Origin: Pleomorphomonas sp. T1.2MG-36
GTDB lineage: Bacteria; Pseudomonadota; Alphaproteobacteria; Rhizobiales; Pleomorphomonadaceae
Reading direction: 5' to 3'
Length of the DNA stretch: 64,000 nucleotides
NCBI RefSeq assembly: GCF_950100655.1
Contig: NZ_CATNLY010000012.1
Location: forward strand, 868,001 to 932,000
Shown here: in pieces, positions 51,634 through 61,497 of the stretch
Layout: each line of letters opens with the position of its first letter
Position numbering within the stretch: position 1 is the first letter of the stretch
Position numbers and translations under genes: made by a program
The notes under the pieces: model-generated
Told to the model about the DNA's origin: nothing
What the model saw: only the letters and a program-made list of their open reading frames with translations
Database searches by the model: none

Positions 51634-51649
51634 TGTCCATCGATAGACA
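51634..51649. promoter_or_regulatory. LacI-type operator O1
   Basis: TGTCCATCGATAGACA is a near-perfect 16-bp dyad with the central CG typical of LacI operators. It lies 37 bases before the repressor start, suited to autorepression, and 24 bp (centre to centre) from O2. Confidence 0.7.
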
Positions 51650-51656
51650 TTTTGCG

Positions 51657-51686
51657 TTGACCATCGATGGACATCGAGGGTATATA
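51657..51686 (+). promoter_or_regulatory. Importer promoter with overlapping operator O2
   Basis: TTGACC (51657-51662), 18 bases, TATATA (51681-51686) form a sigma-70 promoter. Operator O2, TGACCATCGATGGACA (51658-51673), covers the -35 and spacer, so repressor binding would exclude polymerase. The leader to the 51872 start would be about 180 bases. Confidence 0.65.
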
Positions 51687-51731
51687 GCCACTCGGGACGG
51701 AGATGGAAACCATCCAGTTGTGTCGCGTGAG

Positions 51732-51793
51732 CGGCCCAAACGGGATCATCGCCCCCAAACCACGCCACGTCGCACTCGTCGATGTTTGGGCCG
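51732..51793 (+). other. Long-range inverted repeat in the importer leader
   Basis: CGGCCCAAAC (51732-51741) and GTTTGGGCCG (51784-51793) are perfectly complementary across 42 bases in the 5' leader. It could fold the leader RNA or be a further protein site. Confidence 0.4.
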
Positions 51794-51871
51794 GCTTGCC
51801 TATAGAGCCGGAACCCATCGCCGTGCCTGCTTTCAAGCGGCCATCGAGGCGATGACCAAGGGAGGGATACA

Positions 51872-53206
51872 ATGTCGGCTTCACCCAAAACTCTCGTTTT
51901 CGGCGCTCTGCTGGCCGCTTCGGCGCTTGCAACACCCGCTCATGCCGATCCGGCAATGCCACAGGAACTGACGGATGCGCTCGCCGGCAAGTACAAGGGA
52001 ACGGTCGTCACGGCCTTCGGCGCTTTCGCCGATGCCGACGAGGTCAAGTTCAACCAGAACATCAAGGCTTTCGAGGAGCTGACCGGGATCGATATCCAGT
52101 ACGCCAGCTCCAAACAGTTCGAGGCGACCATCGCCACCCGCGTCGATGCCGGCAATACCCCTGACCTCGTCGACTTTCCGCAGCCCGGCCTGATGGGAAA
52201 CTTCTCCAAGACCGGCAAGCTCATCGATCTCGGGAACATCCTCGGCGCCGATTATCTCAAGGCCCAGTACCAGCAGAGCTGGCTCGACATGGGCACCAAG
52301 CCCGGCCCGGACGGCAAACCGACGCTGGTCGGCATCTGGGAGCGCGTCAACGTCAAGAGCCTCGTCTGGTACCCCAAGAAGCCTTTCGAGGAAGCGGGCT
52401 ACAAGGTTCCGACCAACTGGGACGAGATGGTCGCGCTTGAAAAGCAGATCATCGACGATGGCGACACGCCCTGGTGCATCGGCATCGAGTCCGGCGCGGC
52501 GACCGGTTGGCCGGCAACCGACTGGCTGGAGGAAATGATGCTGCGCACCGCCTCCGTGGCGGACTACGACGCCTGGACCAGCGGCGAACTCAAGTTCTCC
52601 TCGCCCCAGGTGAAGAAGGCGGCCGAGCAGGTCGGTGCGATCTTCCTTGGCGAGGGCATGGTCTACGGTGGCACCAAGGCCATCGTGTCGACATCGTTCG
52701 GCGACGCGCCTTCGCCGATGTTCGCCGATCCCCCGAAGTGCTGGCTGCACAAGCAGGGCAACTTCATCACCAGCTTCTTCCCCAAGGATCGCGACCTGAA
52801 GCCGGGTGTCGACTACAGCTTCTTCTATCTGCCGGGGATCGACCCTGCCTATGGCAAGCCGGTGCTCGTCGGTGGCGACATCTGGTCGATGTTCAACGAT
52901 CGGCCGGAAGTTCGCGCGGTCATGGCCTGGTTCGCCCGTGGTGAGCATCTCAAGACCTGGCTTGCGTCCGGCGGCACCGTCTCGCCGCACAGTGACGCGA
53001 AGCTCGACTGGTACGGCAACGACATCGATCGTGGAGCCGCCGAGATCCTGGCCAACGCCACGGCAGTCCGTTTCGACGGCTCGGACCTGATGCCGGGTGA
53101 AGTCGGCGCCGGTTCGTTCTGGAAGGAAATGACCGCCTGGATCAGCGGTTCGGAAGATCTCGACACCGCCCTCAAGAACATCGACGCCTCCTGGCCGAAG
53201 AACTGA
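51872..53206 (+). CDS. Alpha-glucoside-type ABC substrate-binding protein (AglE-like)
   Basis: This 444-residue periplasmic protein has a signal peptide (TLVFGALLAASALATPAHA) and SBP_bac_1 features (GTVVTAFGAFADADEVKFNQ, ARVDAGNTPDLVDFPQPG-like stretch, MVALEKQIIDDGDTPWCIG). The long mid-region with WLHKQGNFITSFFPKD and GVDYSFFYLPGI matches the AglE group. ATG follows GGGAGG. Sugar type (alpha-glucoside such as trehalose, sucrose or maltose) is inferred from the AglF/AglG-like permeases. A perfect 11-bp hairpin follows the gene. Confidence 0.9.
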   Translation: MSASPKTLVFGALLAASALATPAHADPAMPQELTDALAGKYKGTVVTAFGAFADADEVKFNQNIKAFEELTGIDIQYASSKQFEATIATRVDAGNTPDLVDFPQPGLMGNFSKTGKLIDLGNILGADYLKAQYQQSWLDMGTKPGPDGKPTLVGIWERVNVKSLVWYPKKPFEEAGYKVPTNWDEMVALEKQIIDDGDTPWCIGIESGAATGWPATDWLEEMMLRTASVADYDAWTSGELKFSSPQVKKAAEQVGAIFLGEGMVYGGTKAIVSTSFGDAPSPMFADPPKCWLHKQGNFITSFFPKDRDLKPGVDYSFFYLPGIDPAYGKPVLVGGDIWSMFNDRPEVRAVMAWFARGEHLKTWLASGGTVSPHSDAKLDWYGNDIDRGAAEILANATAVRFDGSDLMPGEVGAGSFWKEMTAWISGSEDLDTALKNIDASWPKN

Positions 53207-53239
53207 TCCCCGATCAGTTCAAGCCTCACCGTGATCGAC

Positions 53240-53265
53240 GACGCGGGACCGTCAGGTCCCGCGTC
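53240..53265 (+). other. Hairpin between binding-protein and permease genes
   Basis: GACGCGGGACC (53240-53250) pairs perfectly with GGTCCCGCGTC (53255-53265) across loop GTCA, 34 bases after the binding-protein stop. No T-tract follows; an mRNA-stability or partial-termination role is likely. Confidence 0.6.
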
Positions 53266-53309
53266 AATCCTCCCCACGCCAGTGTGGGTCTGCCTGACGA
53301 GGTTTCCGG

Positions 53310-54410
53310 ATGTCGGAGATGACGAGCGCATTCGGGCGAGGACGCCCCGGCGGAGCATTGCGGCTCATCGCCGCCCCCACCGTCGCCGCCGCTGCCCTGT
53401 TGATGATCTGGTTCGGCTTCTTCCTCGTTCGCGACAGCCAACTGCCACGTCTTCTCGTTGCCGTTCTGGCCGTCATCGGCGCCGCCGTCGCCATTGCCAT
53501 TCTCTACGGAGCGGTCGATGCCATCCTGCGGGAGCTGCCACCCAGGTGGGAACGGCGGCTGCAACCGTTACCCTTCATCGTTCCCGGCGTGGCCATGGTC
53601 GGCTACTTCGTCGCCTTGCCGATGGCTCGCACCTTCTATTCCAGCCTGTTCAACCGGGACGGCAGCATTTTCGTCGGCCTTGCCAACTACGTGACGGTGT
53701 TCACCGAGCCGTTCATGCTGGTGACCTTCCGCAACAACCTGCTGTGGCTGGTGTTCGGCGCCGGCTTCACGGTTCTGCTGGGTCTGGCGATCGCCGCGTT
53801 CGCCGATCGCAGCCGGCATGAGAAACTCGCCAAGACCATCATCTTCATGCCGATGGCCATCTCTCTGGTCGGCGCTGGCGTCATCTGGAAGTTCATCTAC
53901 GCCGTCAAGGATCCCAGCGAAGCCCAGATCGGTCTCCTCAATGCCATCGTCGTCGCCTTCGGCGGCGAACCGCAGGCCTGGATCACCCTGCTCCAGCCCT
54001 GGAACAACCTGTTTCTGATCGTCATCGTCGTCTGGCTTCAGACCGGCTATGCCATGGTGCTGTTCTCCGCCGCCATCAAGGCGGTACCGATGGACATGCT
54101 GGAGGCGGCGCGGATCGATGGCGCCAGCGAGCTGCGCATCTTCTTCTCGATCGTCGTTCCATCGATCAAGACGACGCTGATCGCGGTTTCGGCAACCGTG
54201 GTGATCTTCACCTTGAAGATCTTCGACATCGTGCTGGTGATGACCGGCGGGCAGTTCGGCACCGACGTCATCGCCACCCAATTCTACAACCAGTACTTCG
54301 TCAATCGGAATGCCGGTCTGGGGTCGGCCATCGCCATCATCCTGCTGGCGGCCGTCATGCCGGTGATCATCTACAACATCCGCCACTTCAACAAGAACGA
54401 GCCGCTCTGA
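53310..54410 (+). CDS. Alpha-glucoside-type ABC permease (AglF-like)
   Basis: This 366-residue inner-membrane subunit has an N-terminal extension with two extra TM segments (VAAAALLMIWFGFFLV, LLVAVLAVIGAAVAIAILYGA) before the MalF-like core. The EAA loop reads MLEAARIDGASELRIFFSIVVPSI. The end HFNKNEPL is basic. ATG at 53310, with another ATG nine bases on. The stop shares its last base with the next start (TGATG). Confidence 0.92.
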   Translation: MSEMTSAFGRGRPGGALRLIAAPTVAAAALLMIWFGFFLVRDSQLPRLLVAVLAVIGAAVAIAILYGAVDAILRELPPRWERRLQPLPFIVPGVAMVGYFVALPMARTFYSSLFNRDGSIFVGLANYVTVFTEPFMLVTFRNNLLWLVFGAGFTVLLGLAIAAFADRSRHEKLAKTIIFMPMAISLVGAGVIWKFIYAVKDPSEAQIGLLNAIVVAFGGEPQAWITLLQPWNNLFLIVIVVWLQTGYAMVLFSAAIKAVPMDMLEAARIDGASELRIFFSIVVPSIKTTLIAVSATVVIFTLKIFDIVLVMTGGQFGTDVIATQFYNQYFVNRNAGLGSAIAIILLAAVMPVIIYNIRHFNKNEPL

Positions 54411-55510
54411 TGGCACGCTTCACCAAACCGTCGCGAGCCCGCTTCAGTCTGGCTACGCCGATCCTCATTCTGCTGTGCATGCTGTGGCTAATCCCGACGC
54501 TCGGGTTGCTGATATCGTCCTTCCGGACTCCCGACGACGTCCGCAACAGCGGCTGGTGGACGATATTCCCGCATCGCGCCTGGCAGGTCGTCGAGGTCAT
54601 CAAGCCGGAGCCGTCCCTCGACCGGAGCGGCGTCATGAGCTTTGCCGGGGTGAGCGGCACCTTCGACCAGTTGCGCACCGGCATCGAGACCGACGACGGA
54701 CAGCGTGTCACCTGGGTCGGCAATCGGCGCCTCGGGACCGTCCGCGTCGAGGAACTGCGCTGGACCATGACGGCCCGTCTCACGCTCGACAATTACGCCA
54801 ACGTGCTGACCGGCAAGCAATACGAGATCACCCACGAGGACGGGTCCAGGGAAACGCTGCGCGGTGACGATCTTTCCGGTGCCTTCCTGAACAGCCTCGC
54901 GGTCACCTTGCCGTCGGTATTGCTGCCGCTGATGGTGGCTGCCTTCGCCGCCTACGGCTTTGCGTGGGTCAGGTTTCCCGGCCGGCGGCTGATCTTCTCG
55001 ATCGTCGTGGCGCTGATGGTGGTGCCGTTGCAGGTGTCACTGGTGCCGGTGCTCAGCGACTATGTACGGCTCGGGCTGAACGGCACCTACCTTGCCGTCT
55101 GGCTCGCCCACGCGGGCTTCGGTCTGCCGCTCGCCATCTACCTGCTCTACAACTTCATTGCCGCGCTGCCCCGCGAGCTTCTGGAGGCCGCCACCGTCGA
55201 CGGCGCCAGCCATCTCAAGATCTTCCGCTCGATCATCCTGCCCTTGGCTGGGCCGGCGCTCGCGTCCTACGCCATCTTCCAGTTCCTGTGGGTCTGGAAC
55301 GACTATCTGGTGTCGCTGATCTTCATCGGCAGCCAGCCCAATGTGCAAGTTCTGACCATGCGCCTTGCCGAGATCGTCGGCTCGCGCGGCAACGACTGGC
55401 ACCTCCTGACCGCCGGCGCTTTCATTTCCATGATCCTGCCGCTGGCCGTGTTCTTCTCACTGCAACGCTACTTCGTTCGCGGCCTGACCGCGGGCGCCGT
55501 GAAATCGTGA
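54410..55510 (+). CDS. Alpha-glucoside-type ABC permease (AglG-like)
   Basis: This 366-residue MalG-like subunit has TM1 ATPILILLCMLWLIPTLGLL followed by an unusually large periplasmic insert of about 110 residues (SGWWTIFPHRAW to RLTLDNYANVL), a hallmark of AglG. The EAA loop is LLEAATVDGASHLKIFRSIILP. It forms the channel with the preceding AglF-like protein. Confidence 0.92.
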   Translation: MARFTKPSRARFSLATPILILLCMLWLIPTLGLLISSFRTPDDVRNSGWWTIFPHRAWQVVEVIKPEPSLDRSGVMSFAGVSGTFDQLRTGIETDDGQRVTWVGNRRLGTVRVEELRWTMTARLTLDNYANVLTGKQYEITHEDGSRETLRGDDLSGAFLNSLAVTLPSVLLPLMVAAFAAYGFAWVRFPGRRLIFSIVVALMVVPLQVSLVPVLSDYVRLGLNGTYLAVWLAHAGFGLPLAIYLLYNFIAALPRELLEAATVDGASHLKIFRSIILPLAGPALASYAIFQFLWVWNDYLVSLIFIGSQPNVQVLTMRLAEIVGSRGNDWHLLTAGAFISMILPLAVFFSLQRYFVRGLTAGAVKS

Positions 55511-55527
55511 CTTTCAAGAGGTTCAAG

Positions 55528-56538
55528 ATGCAATACCGTCGCCTGGGCAATTCCGGTCTCCTCGTTTCCGAACTGGCGCTCGGCACCATGGTATTCGGCG
55601 AGGCGAGCGATCGCGGCACGCCGGAGAACGAGGCCGCGAAGCTGATCGACGCCTACATCGAGGCGGGCGGCAATCATTTCGACCTTGCCGATGTCTACGC
55701 AGGGGGCCGGGCCGAAGAGATCGTCGGCAAGGCTCTCGGCGCCCGCCGCGCCGACGCCGTCATCGCCACCAAGGCGCGCTGGCCGATGGGGAGCGATCCC
55801 AACAAGGTCGGGCTGTCGCGCCGTCACATCTGCGAAGCGCTGGAGGCAAGCCTTCGCCGGCTGCGCACCGACTATGTCGACGTCTACTACATGCACGGCT
55901 GGGACGCGCTGACGCCGATCGAGGAGTCGCTGCGCGCCTTCGACGACCTCGTCGCGGCCGGCAAGGTTCGCTACATCGGCGTCTCGAACTTCATGGCCTG
56001 GCAGGTGATGAAGTCGCTCGGCCTCAGCGACCGTAACGGCTGGGCGCGCTTCATCGCCGCCCAGTACCAGTACTCCCTGGTCGAGCGCGGCATCGAGGCG
56101 GAACTCGAGGCTCTCTGCGCATCGGAAGGCGTCGGCATTGTCCCGTGGGGACCGCTGGGTGGCGGCTTCCTGACCGGCAAGTATCAGAAGGGCTCCCGCC
56201 CCGACACCACGACCGGCCGGATTGGCACGACACCGGACGAGTGGGAGGAATCCTGGGCGCATCGGGCGACGGATGCCAACTGGCGGACGCTGGACGCGGT
56301 CAAGGCGGTGGCCGCCGCGCATCCGGGCGCCACGCCGGCCCAGGTGTCGCTCGGCTGGCTTCTCGCCCGCCCGACCGTCAGCTCCGTGGTGATCGGCGCC
56401 CGCACGGTCGAGCAGTTGCGCGCCAACCTCGCCGCCACCGAGCTGAAGTTTGCCCCCGAGGAGATCGCAGCCCTGACCGCCGCCTCGGCAGTTCGGTCGC
56501 CCTACCCGGCTCGTGCCGTCAACCTCGAAGCGCGCTGA
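55528..56538 (+). CDS. Aldo/keto reductase (MocA/YghZ-like)
   Basis: This 336-residue NAD(P)H-dependent oxidoreductase has the full catalytic tetrad: Asp52 and Tyr57 in FDLADVYAGG, Lys82 in IATKARWP, and His123 in YYMHGWD. The start MQYRRLGNSGLLVSELALGT is typical. AAGAGG precedes ATG 55528; a GTG at 55507 overlapping the permease stop is also in frame. It occupies the place where agl operons usually have an alpha-glucosidase, suggesting the imported sugar is oxidised or reduced first (inference). Confidence 0.9.
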   Translation: MQYRRLGNSGLLVSELALGTMVFGEASDRGTPENEAAKLIDAYIEAGGNHFDLADVYAGGRAEEIVGKALGARRADAVIATKARWPMGSDPNKVGLSRRHICEALEASLRRLRTDYVDVYYMHGWDALTPIEESLRAFDDLVAAGKVRYIGVSNFMAWQVMKSLGLSDRNGWARFIAAQYQYSLVERGIEAELEALCASEGVGIVPWGPLGGGFLTGKYQKGSRPDTTTGRIGTTPDEWEESWAHRATDANWRTLDAVKAVAAAHPGATPAQVSLGWLLARPTVSSVVIGARTVEQLRANLAATELKFAPEEIAALTAASAVRSPYPARAVNLEAR

Positions 56539-56611
56539 TCGACACCGTGGAGCGGCCTGGCTTCCGGCGAAGTGAAATCGCCGGTGTCAGGCCACCGCAA
56601 GGGAGTACCGC

Positions 56612-57709
<1,098 letters not shown>

Positions 57710-57712
57710 CAG

Positions 57713-57752
57713 AACCGACCGCCGCCACCGGCGACGGCCATTCCCATCGGTT
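57713..57752. terminator. Hairpin between convergent AglK-like and HyuB genes
   Basis: AACCGA (57713-57718) pairs with TCGGTT (57747-57752), enclosing an inner stem CCGCCGCC/GGCGACGG with one mismatch. It occupies most of the 51-base gap and could stop both transcripts. No T-run follows. Confidence 0.4.
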
Positions 57753-57760
57753 TGCAACCG

Positions 57761-59410
57761 CTATCCGAACACTTTCCTTGCCCGCTCCGCCGTGATGTAG
57801 CCGTTCTTGATGTCGGCGGCGACCTTCGCGGGATCGCGGCGTTTCGGGTCGCCGAAGCCGCCACCGGTGGCGGTGTAGATCTCGATGACGTCGTTCTCGT
57901 CGACGCGGATGCCCGAGCCGTAGGCGTAGCGCGTCCGCGTGCCGTCGGTCTTGGCGACGATGGCGTAGTTGGCGCTGCCTTCGTTGCCACCCTTCAGCGC
58001 CCACGGCAGAATGCGCGAACGGGTGTAGCCGAGCGTCAGGAAGCTGTCGTCACGGCGGATGCGGTAATCGACGCGGATGCCGCGACCGCCGCACCACTCG
58101 CCCTCGCCGCCCTCGGCGATGTTGAGTTCCATGCGGTCGACGATCAGGCCGTTGCGGGCCTCCGATATCTCAGCCGGGCAGTTGTAAGTCTCGCCATGCA
58201 CGGCCGAAAAGATGGCGTTGTTGCCGTCGCGCCCCTCGGCCGCGCCCCATCCGCCGATCTGCGGTTCGATGATGGTGTACTGGCGCCCGGTATCGGGGTG
58301 GATGCCGCCGATGAAGGTGCCGGCGATCGACGAGAAGTGGCCGGCCGGCAGCTTGTGCGGCACGTGGGGCGCGAGACAGCGCCAGATGAGGTCGGTGACG
58401 CGGATACCGATCTCGTAATAGAAGCCGATGGCCGCCGGCTCCTTGGCGTGGAAGGTCGTTCCCTCAGTTGTCAGCACCTTCAGGGGCCGGAAGGTGCCCT
58501 CGTTGGCCGGCGACAGGGGATCGGTCAGCGCCTTGAAGATCACCTGGACCGATACCAGGACGTCGTCCCGGCTGGCGTTGTTGGGGCCGGCATCCTGGGG
58601 CGGGTTGTCGCGCAGATCGACCACGAACTCGCTCTCGGAGATCGTCAGTTTGACGTTGAACAGGCGGCCATCGTCCTGCTCCTCGGTCAGCTCGAAGGTG
58701 CCGCGCGGCAGCTTGGCCAGTTCCTTGAGCGTCACCTCCTCGCCATAGTCCATGAAGGAGGCCATGGCCTTCTCGAAGGTCTCTACGCCGTATTTCTCGG
58801 CCAGTTCGGCCAGCCGGCGCGCGCCGATGCGCACCGAGGCGATGGCGGCCCAGAGATCGCCCCGCAGGTAGTCCGGCATGCGCGAGTTGACGGTGATGAT
58901 GTCGAAGATGCCGGCAATCGGCTCGCCCTTCGAGATCATCTTGATGGCCGGCAGACGTAGGCCTTCCTGGAAGATGTCGGTCGCATCGGCCGACAGCGAG
59001 CCCGGCGACTTGCCGCCGACATCGGAGTTGTGGGCGATGTTGGCCGTCCAGGCGATCAGCTTCTCGCCGGCGAACACCGGCATTGCCACCACCAGATCGT
59101 TGAGGTGGGTGACGCCGCCGTAATAGGGGTCGTTGGTGATGAACACGTCGCCCGGCTCGACGTCGCCGGGCTTGCCGAACTTGTCGACCAGCACCTTCAC
59201 CGACTTGTCGAGCACGCCGACGAAGCCGGGAATGCCGGCGCCCGAGCTGGCAAGCTGCCCCTTGGCGTCGAGAATGCCGGTGCCCATGTCGAGCACCTCA
59301 TAGATGATCGAGCTCATCGCCGTCTTGCGCATGGCGGCGAACATTTCGTCGGCCGTCGCCTGCAGCGAGTTCTGGATGATTTCGAGCGTGATGGGATCGT
59401 CGTGTGTCAT
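57761..59410 (-). CDS. hyuB: Hydantoinase B / oxoprolinase subunit (HyuB)
   Basis: This 549-residue protein of the hydantoinase B/oxoprolinase family acts with HyuA in ATP-dependent opening of hydantoins, 5-oxoproline or carboxylation of ketones (acetone carboxylase-like). It begins DPITLEIIQNSLQATADEMFAAMRKTA. Conserved blocks include FITNDPYYGGVTHLNDLVVAMPVF, AHNSDVGGKSPGS and GGWGAAEGRDGNN. ACGGAG lies before the ATG. It is the last gene of the minus-strand cluster. The exact substrate is not readable from sequence. Confidence 0.92.
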   Translation of the reverse strand: MTHDDPITLEIIQNSLQATADEMFAAMRKTAMSSIIYEVLDMGTGILDAKGQLASSGAGIPGFVGVLDKSVKVLVDKFGKPGDVEPGDVFITNDPYYGGVTHLNDLVVAMPVFAGEKLIAWTANIAHNSDVGGKSPGSLSADATDIFQEGLRLPAIKMISKGEPIAGIFDIITVNSRMPDYLRGDLWAAIASVRIGARRLAELAEKYGVETFEKAMASFMDYGEEVTLKELAKLPRGTFELTEEQDDGRLFNVKLTISESEFVVDLRDNPPQDAGPNNASRDDVLVSVQVIFKALTDPLSPANEGTFRPLKVLTTEGTTFHAKEPAAIGFYYEIGIRVTDLIWRCLAPHVPHKLPAGHFSSIAGTFIGGIHPDTGRQYTIIEPQIGGWGAAEGRDGNNAIFSAVHGETYNCPAEISEARNGLIVDRMELNIAEGGEGEWCGGRGIRVDYRIRRDDSFLTLGYTRSRILPWALKGGNEGSANYAIVAKTDGTRTRYAYGSGIRVDENDVIEIYTATGGGFGDPKRRDPAKVAADIKNGYITAERARKVFG

Positions 59411-59427
59411 GGCTGGCTCCGTCGCGC

Positions 59428-61497
59428 TCAGAGTTCGATGTGGATGTTGCCGTAGGCGTCGATCGACACCCTGTTTTCAGGGTGGATCACCACGGTGGTG
59501 CCCGGGTCCTCGATGATCACCGGCCCGACGAACTGCATGCCCGGCAGCAGCTTCTCGCCGTCATAGATGGCCGCCTGATGCACGCCCTCAAGCGCATAGT
59601 CGACCGCGCGCCGGCCCTTGAGAGCGCTGGCCGCCGGAGCGTTCGACAGCGGTCGCGCCTCCATGGTCAGCTTGCCGACCTCGGCCGAGGCGACGATGTG
59701 GATGCCGACCAACTCGACGGGCGCATCGAGACGATAGGTGTATTCGCGCTTGTAGGCCTCGTGGAAGGCGGCCTCGATCTCGCCGAGCCGCGCGTCGGAC
59801 ACCGCACCGCCGTCGATCAGCACCTCGGTGGTATGCTCCTGATTCTGATAGCGGAACTTGCCGTAGCGCAGGAAGCTGACCTTGTCGGCCGCGATGCCCT
59901 CGCTCGCGAACTGCGCGAGTGCCGTGGCCTCCGCCTCCTTGAACAGCGCCTCGATCTCGACGGCCGCGCCCGGCCCGAGGTCGGCGAGATGGGTGACGAA
60001 ATAGTCGCGCCGGAGGTCCGACATCATCATGCCCCAGGCGGAGAACACCGAGGCGCCGGCCGGAATGACCACCTTCCGGACGCCGAGTTCGCAGCCGAGC
60101 GCCACCGCGTGCATGGCGCCGCCGCCACCGAAGGCGACCAGCGAGAAGTCGCGCGGGTCGAAGCCCCGGTTGAGCGACACCAGCTTCAGGGCGTTGACCA
60201 TGTTGTTGTTGGCGATGCGGATGATGCCGCGCGCCGCCTCGTCAGCCGAAACGCCCAACTTGGTGCCGAGCTCGACCATGGCAAGGCTGGCCGCGCCCAT
60301 GTCGGCCGTCACCGCTCCGCCACAGAAATAGTCGCGGTTGATGCGGCCAAGCCAAAGGTTGGCATCGGTGGTGGTGGCGCTGGTGCCGCCGCGCCCGTAG
60401 GCGGCCGGCCCCGGCTGGGCGCCGGCCGACTGCGGCCCGACGTGCAGCTTGCCGAAATCGTCGACCCAGGCGATCGAGCCGCCGCCATTGCCGATCTCGA
60501 CGAGGTCGACCACCGGCACCATGATCGGATAGCCAGCGGACGTGCGGCTCTTCTCGATCCAGTAGTCGGTCATGATCCGGACCTTGCCGTCCTCGATCAG
60601 CGAGCACTTGGCGGTGGTACCGCCGATGTCGAGGGCCAGAACGTTCGGCTCGCCGATCAGCTTGCCGAGTTCGGCGGCGCCCCAGAAGCCCGATGCCGGA
60701 CCGGATTCGACCATGGTGATCGGAATGCGCGACACGCTATCCAGCGTGTCGACGCCGCAGTTCGACTGCATGACGTAAAGGCTGCCGCCGAAACCGCGCT
60801 CCCCGAGGCCCGACGCCAGCCGCTTCAGATAGCGCTCGGCAGTGGGCTGAACGTAGGCCGACATCACGGCCGTGCTGGTGCGCTCGTACTCGCGCCATTC
60901 GCGGCTGATCTGGTGCGAGGACACTGTGGCCACCTCCGGCCACAGCCGGGCGATCTCGGCCTGCGCCGCCTGCTCGTGAGCCGGATTGGCGTAGGAATGC
61001 AGGAAGCAGATGGCCACCGCCTCGACGCCCTCGGCCTTGAAGTCGGCGACGATGGCGGCCAGCGGCGCGAGGTCGAGCGGCTCGGTCTCGATGCCCTTGT
61101 AGGTCATGCGGCCGGGCAGTTCGCGGCGCAGATGGCGCGGCACGAACACCGGCGGCTTCTCGTAGTAGAGGTTGAAGAAATCCGGCCGGTTGCCACGGGC
61201 GATTTCCAGGCTGTCGCGGAAGCCGAGCGTGGTGACGAGGCCGACCTTGCCGCCCTTGCGCTCAGTCAGCGCGTTGATCACCACGGTGGTGCCGTGGGCA
61301 AGGAAGTCGACCGCCGCCGGATCGATCCCGCCCTTGGCCAACACGTTGAGCACGCCCGCCTCGAAGTTCGGCGGCGTCGTGTCGGTCTTGGCGGTGACGA
61401 TGCGCGACCGTCCGCTTGCGATATCGGTCTCGAAGGCCACGAGGTCGGTGAAGGTACCGCCGACGTCGGTGGCAACGCGCAAGGTTTTCTCAGACAT
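59428..61497 (-). CDS. hyuA: Hydantoinase A / oxoprolinase subunit (HyuA)
   Basis: This full-length 689-residue HyuA has the N-domain motif ATDVGGTFTDLVAFE (residues 9-23), AHGTTVVINALTERKG and the ATPase-fold block VLALDIGGTTAKCSLIEDG. The C-terminal half includes VAFGGGGAMHAVALGCELGV. It is the partner of the following HyuB. It overlaps the GAF gene by eight bases. The first cluster's HyuA-like protein at 38609-40156 is shorter and belongs to a different subgroup. Confidence 0.93.
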   Translation of the reverse strand: MSEKTLRVATDVGGTFTDLVAFETDIASGRSRIVTAKTDTTPPNFEAGVLNVLAKGGIDPAAVDFLAHGTTVVINALTERKGGKVGLVTTLGFRDSLEIARGNRPDFFNLYYEKPPVFVPRHLRRELPGRMTYKGIETEPLDLAPLAAIVADFKAEGVEAVAICFLHSYANPAHEQAAQAEIARLWPEVATVSSHQISREWREYERTSTAVMSAYVQPTAERYLKRLASGLGERGFGGSLYVMQSNCGVDTLDSVSRIPITMVESGPASGFWGAAELGKLIGEPNVLALDIGGTTAKCSLIEDGKVRIMTDYWIEKSRTSAGYPIMVPVVDLVEIGNGGGSIAWVDDFGKLHVGPQSAGAQPGPAAYGRGGTSATTTDANLWLGRINRDYFCGGAVTADMGAASLAMVELGTKLGVSADEAARGIIRIANNNMVNALKLVSLNRGFDPRDFSLVAFGGGGAMHAVALGCELGVRKVVIPAGASVFSAWGMMMSDLRRDYFVTHLADLGPGAAVEIEALFKEAEATALAQFASEGIAADKVSFLRYGKFRYQNQEHTTEVLIDGGAVSDARLGEIEAAFHEAYKREYTYRLDAPVELVGIHIVASAEVGKLTMEARPLSNAPAASALKGRRAVDYALEGVHQAAIYDGEKLLPGMQFVGPVIIEDPGTTVVIHPENRVSIDAYGNIHIEL

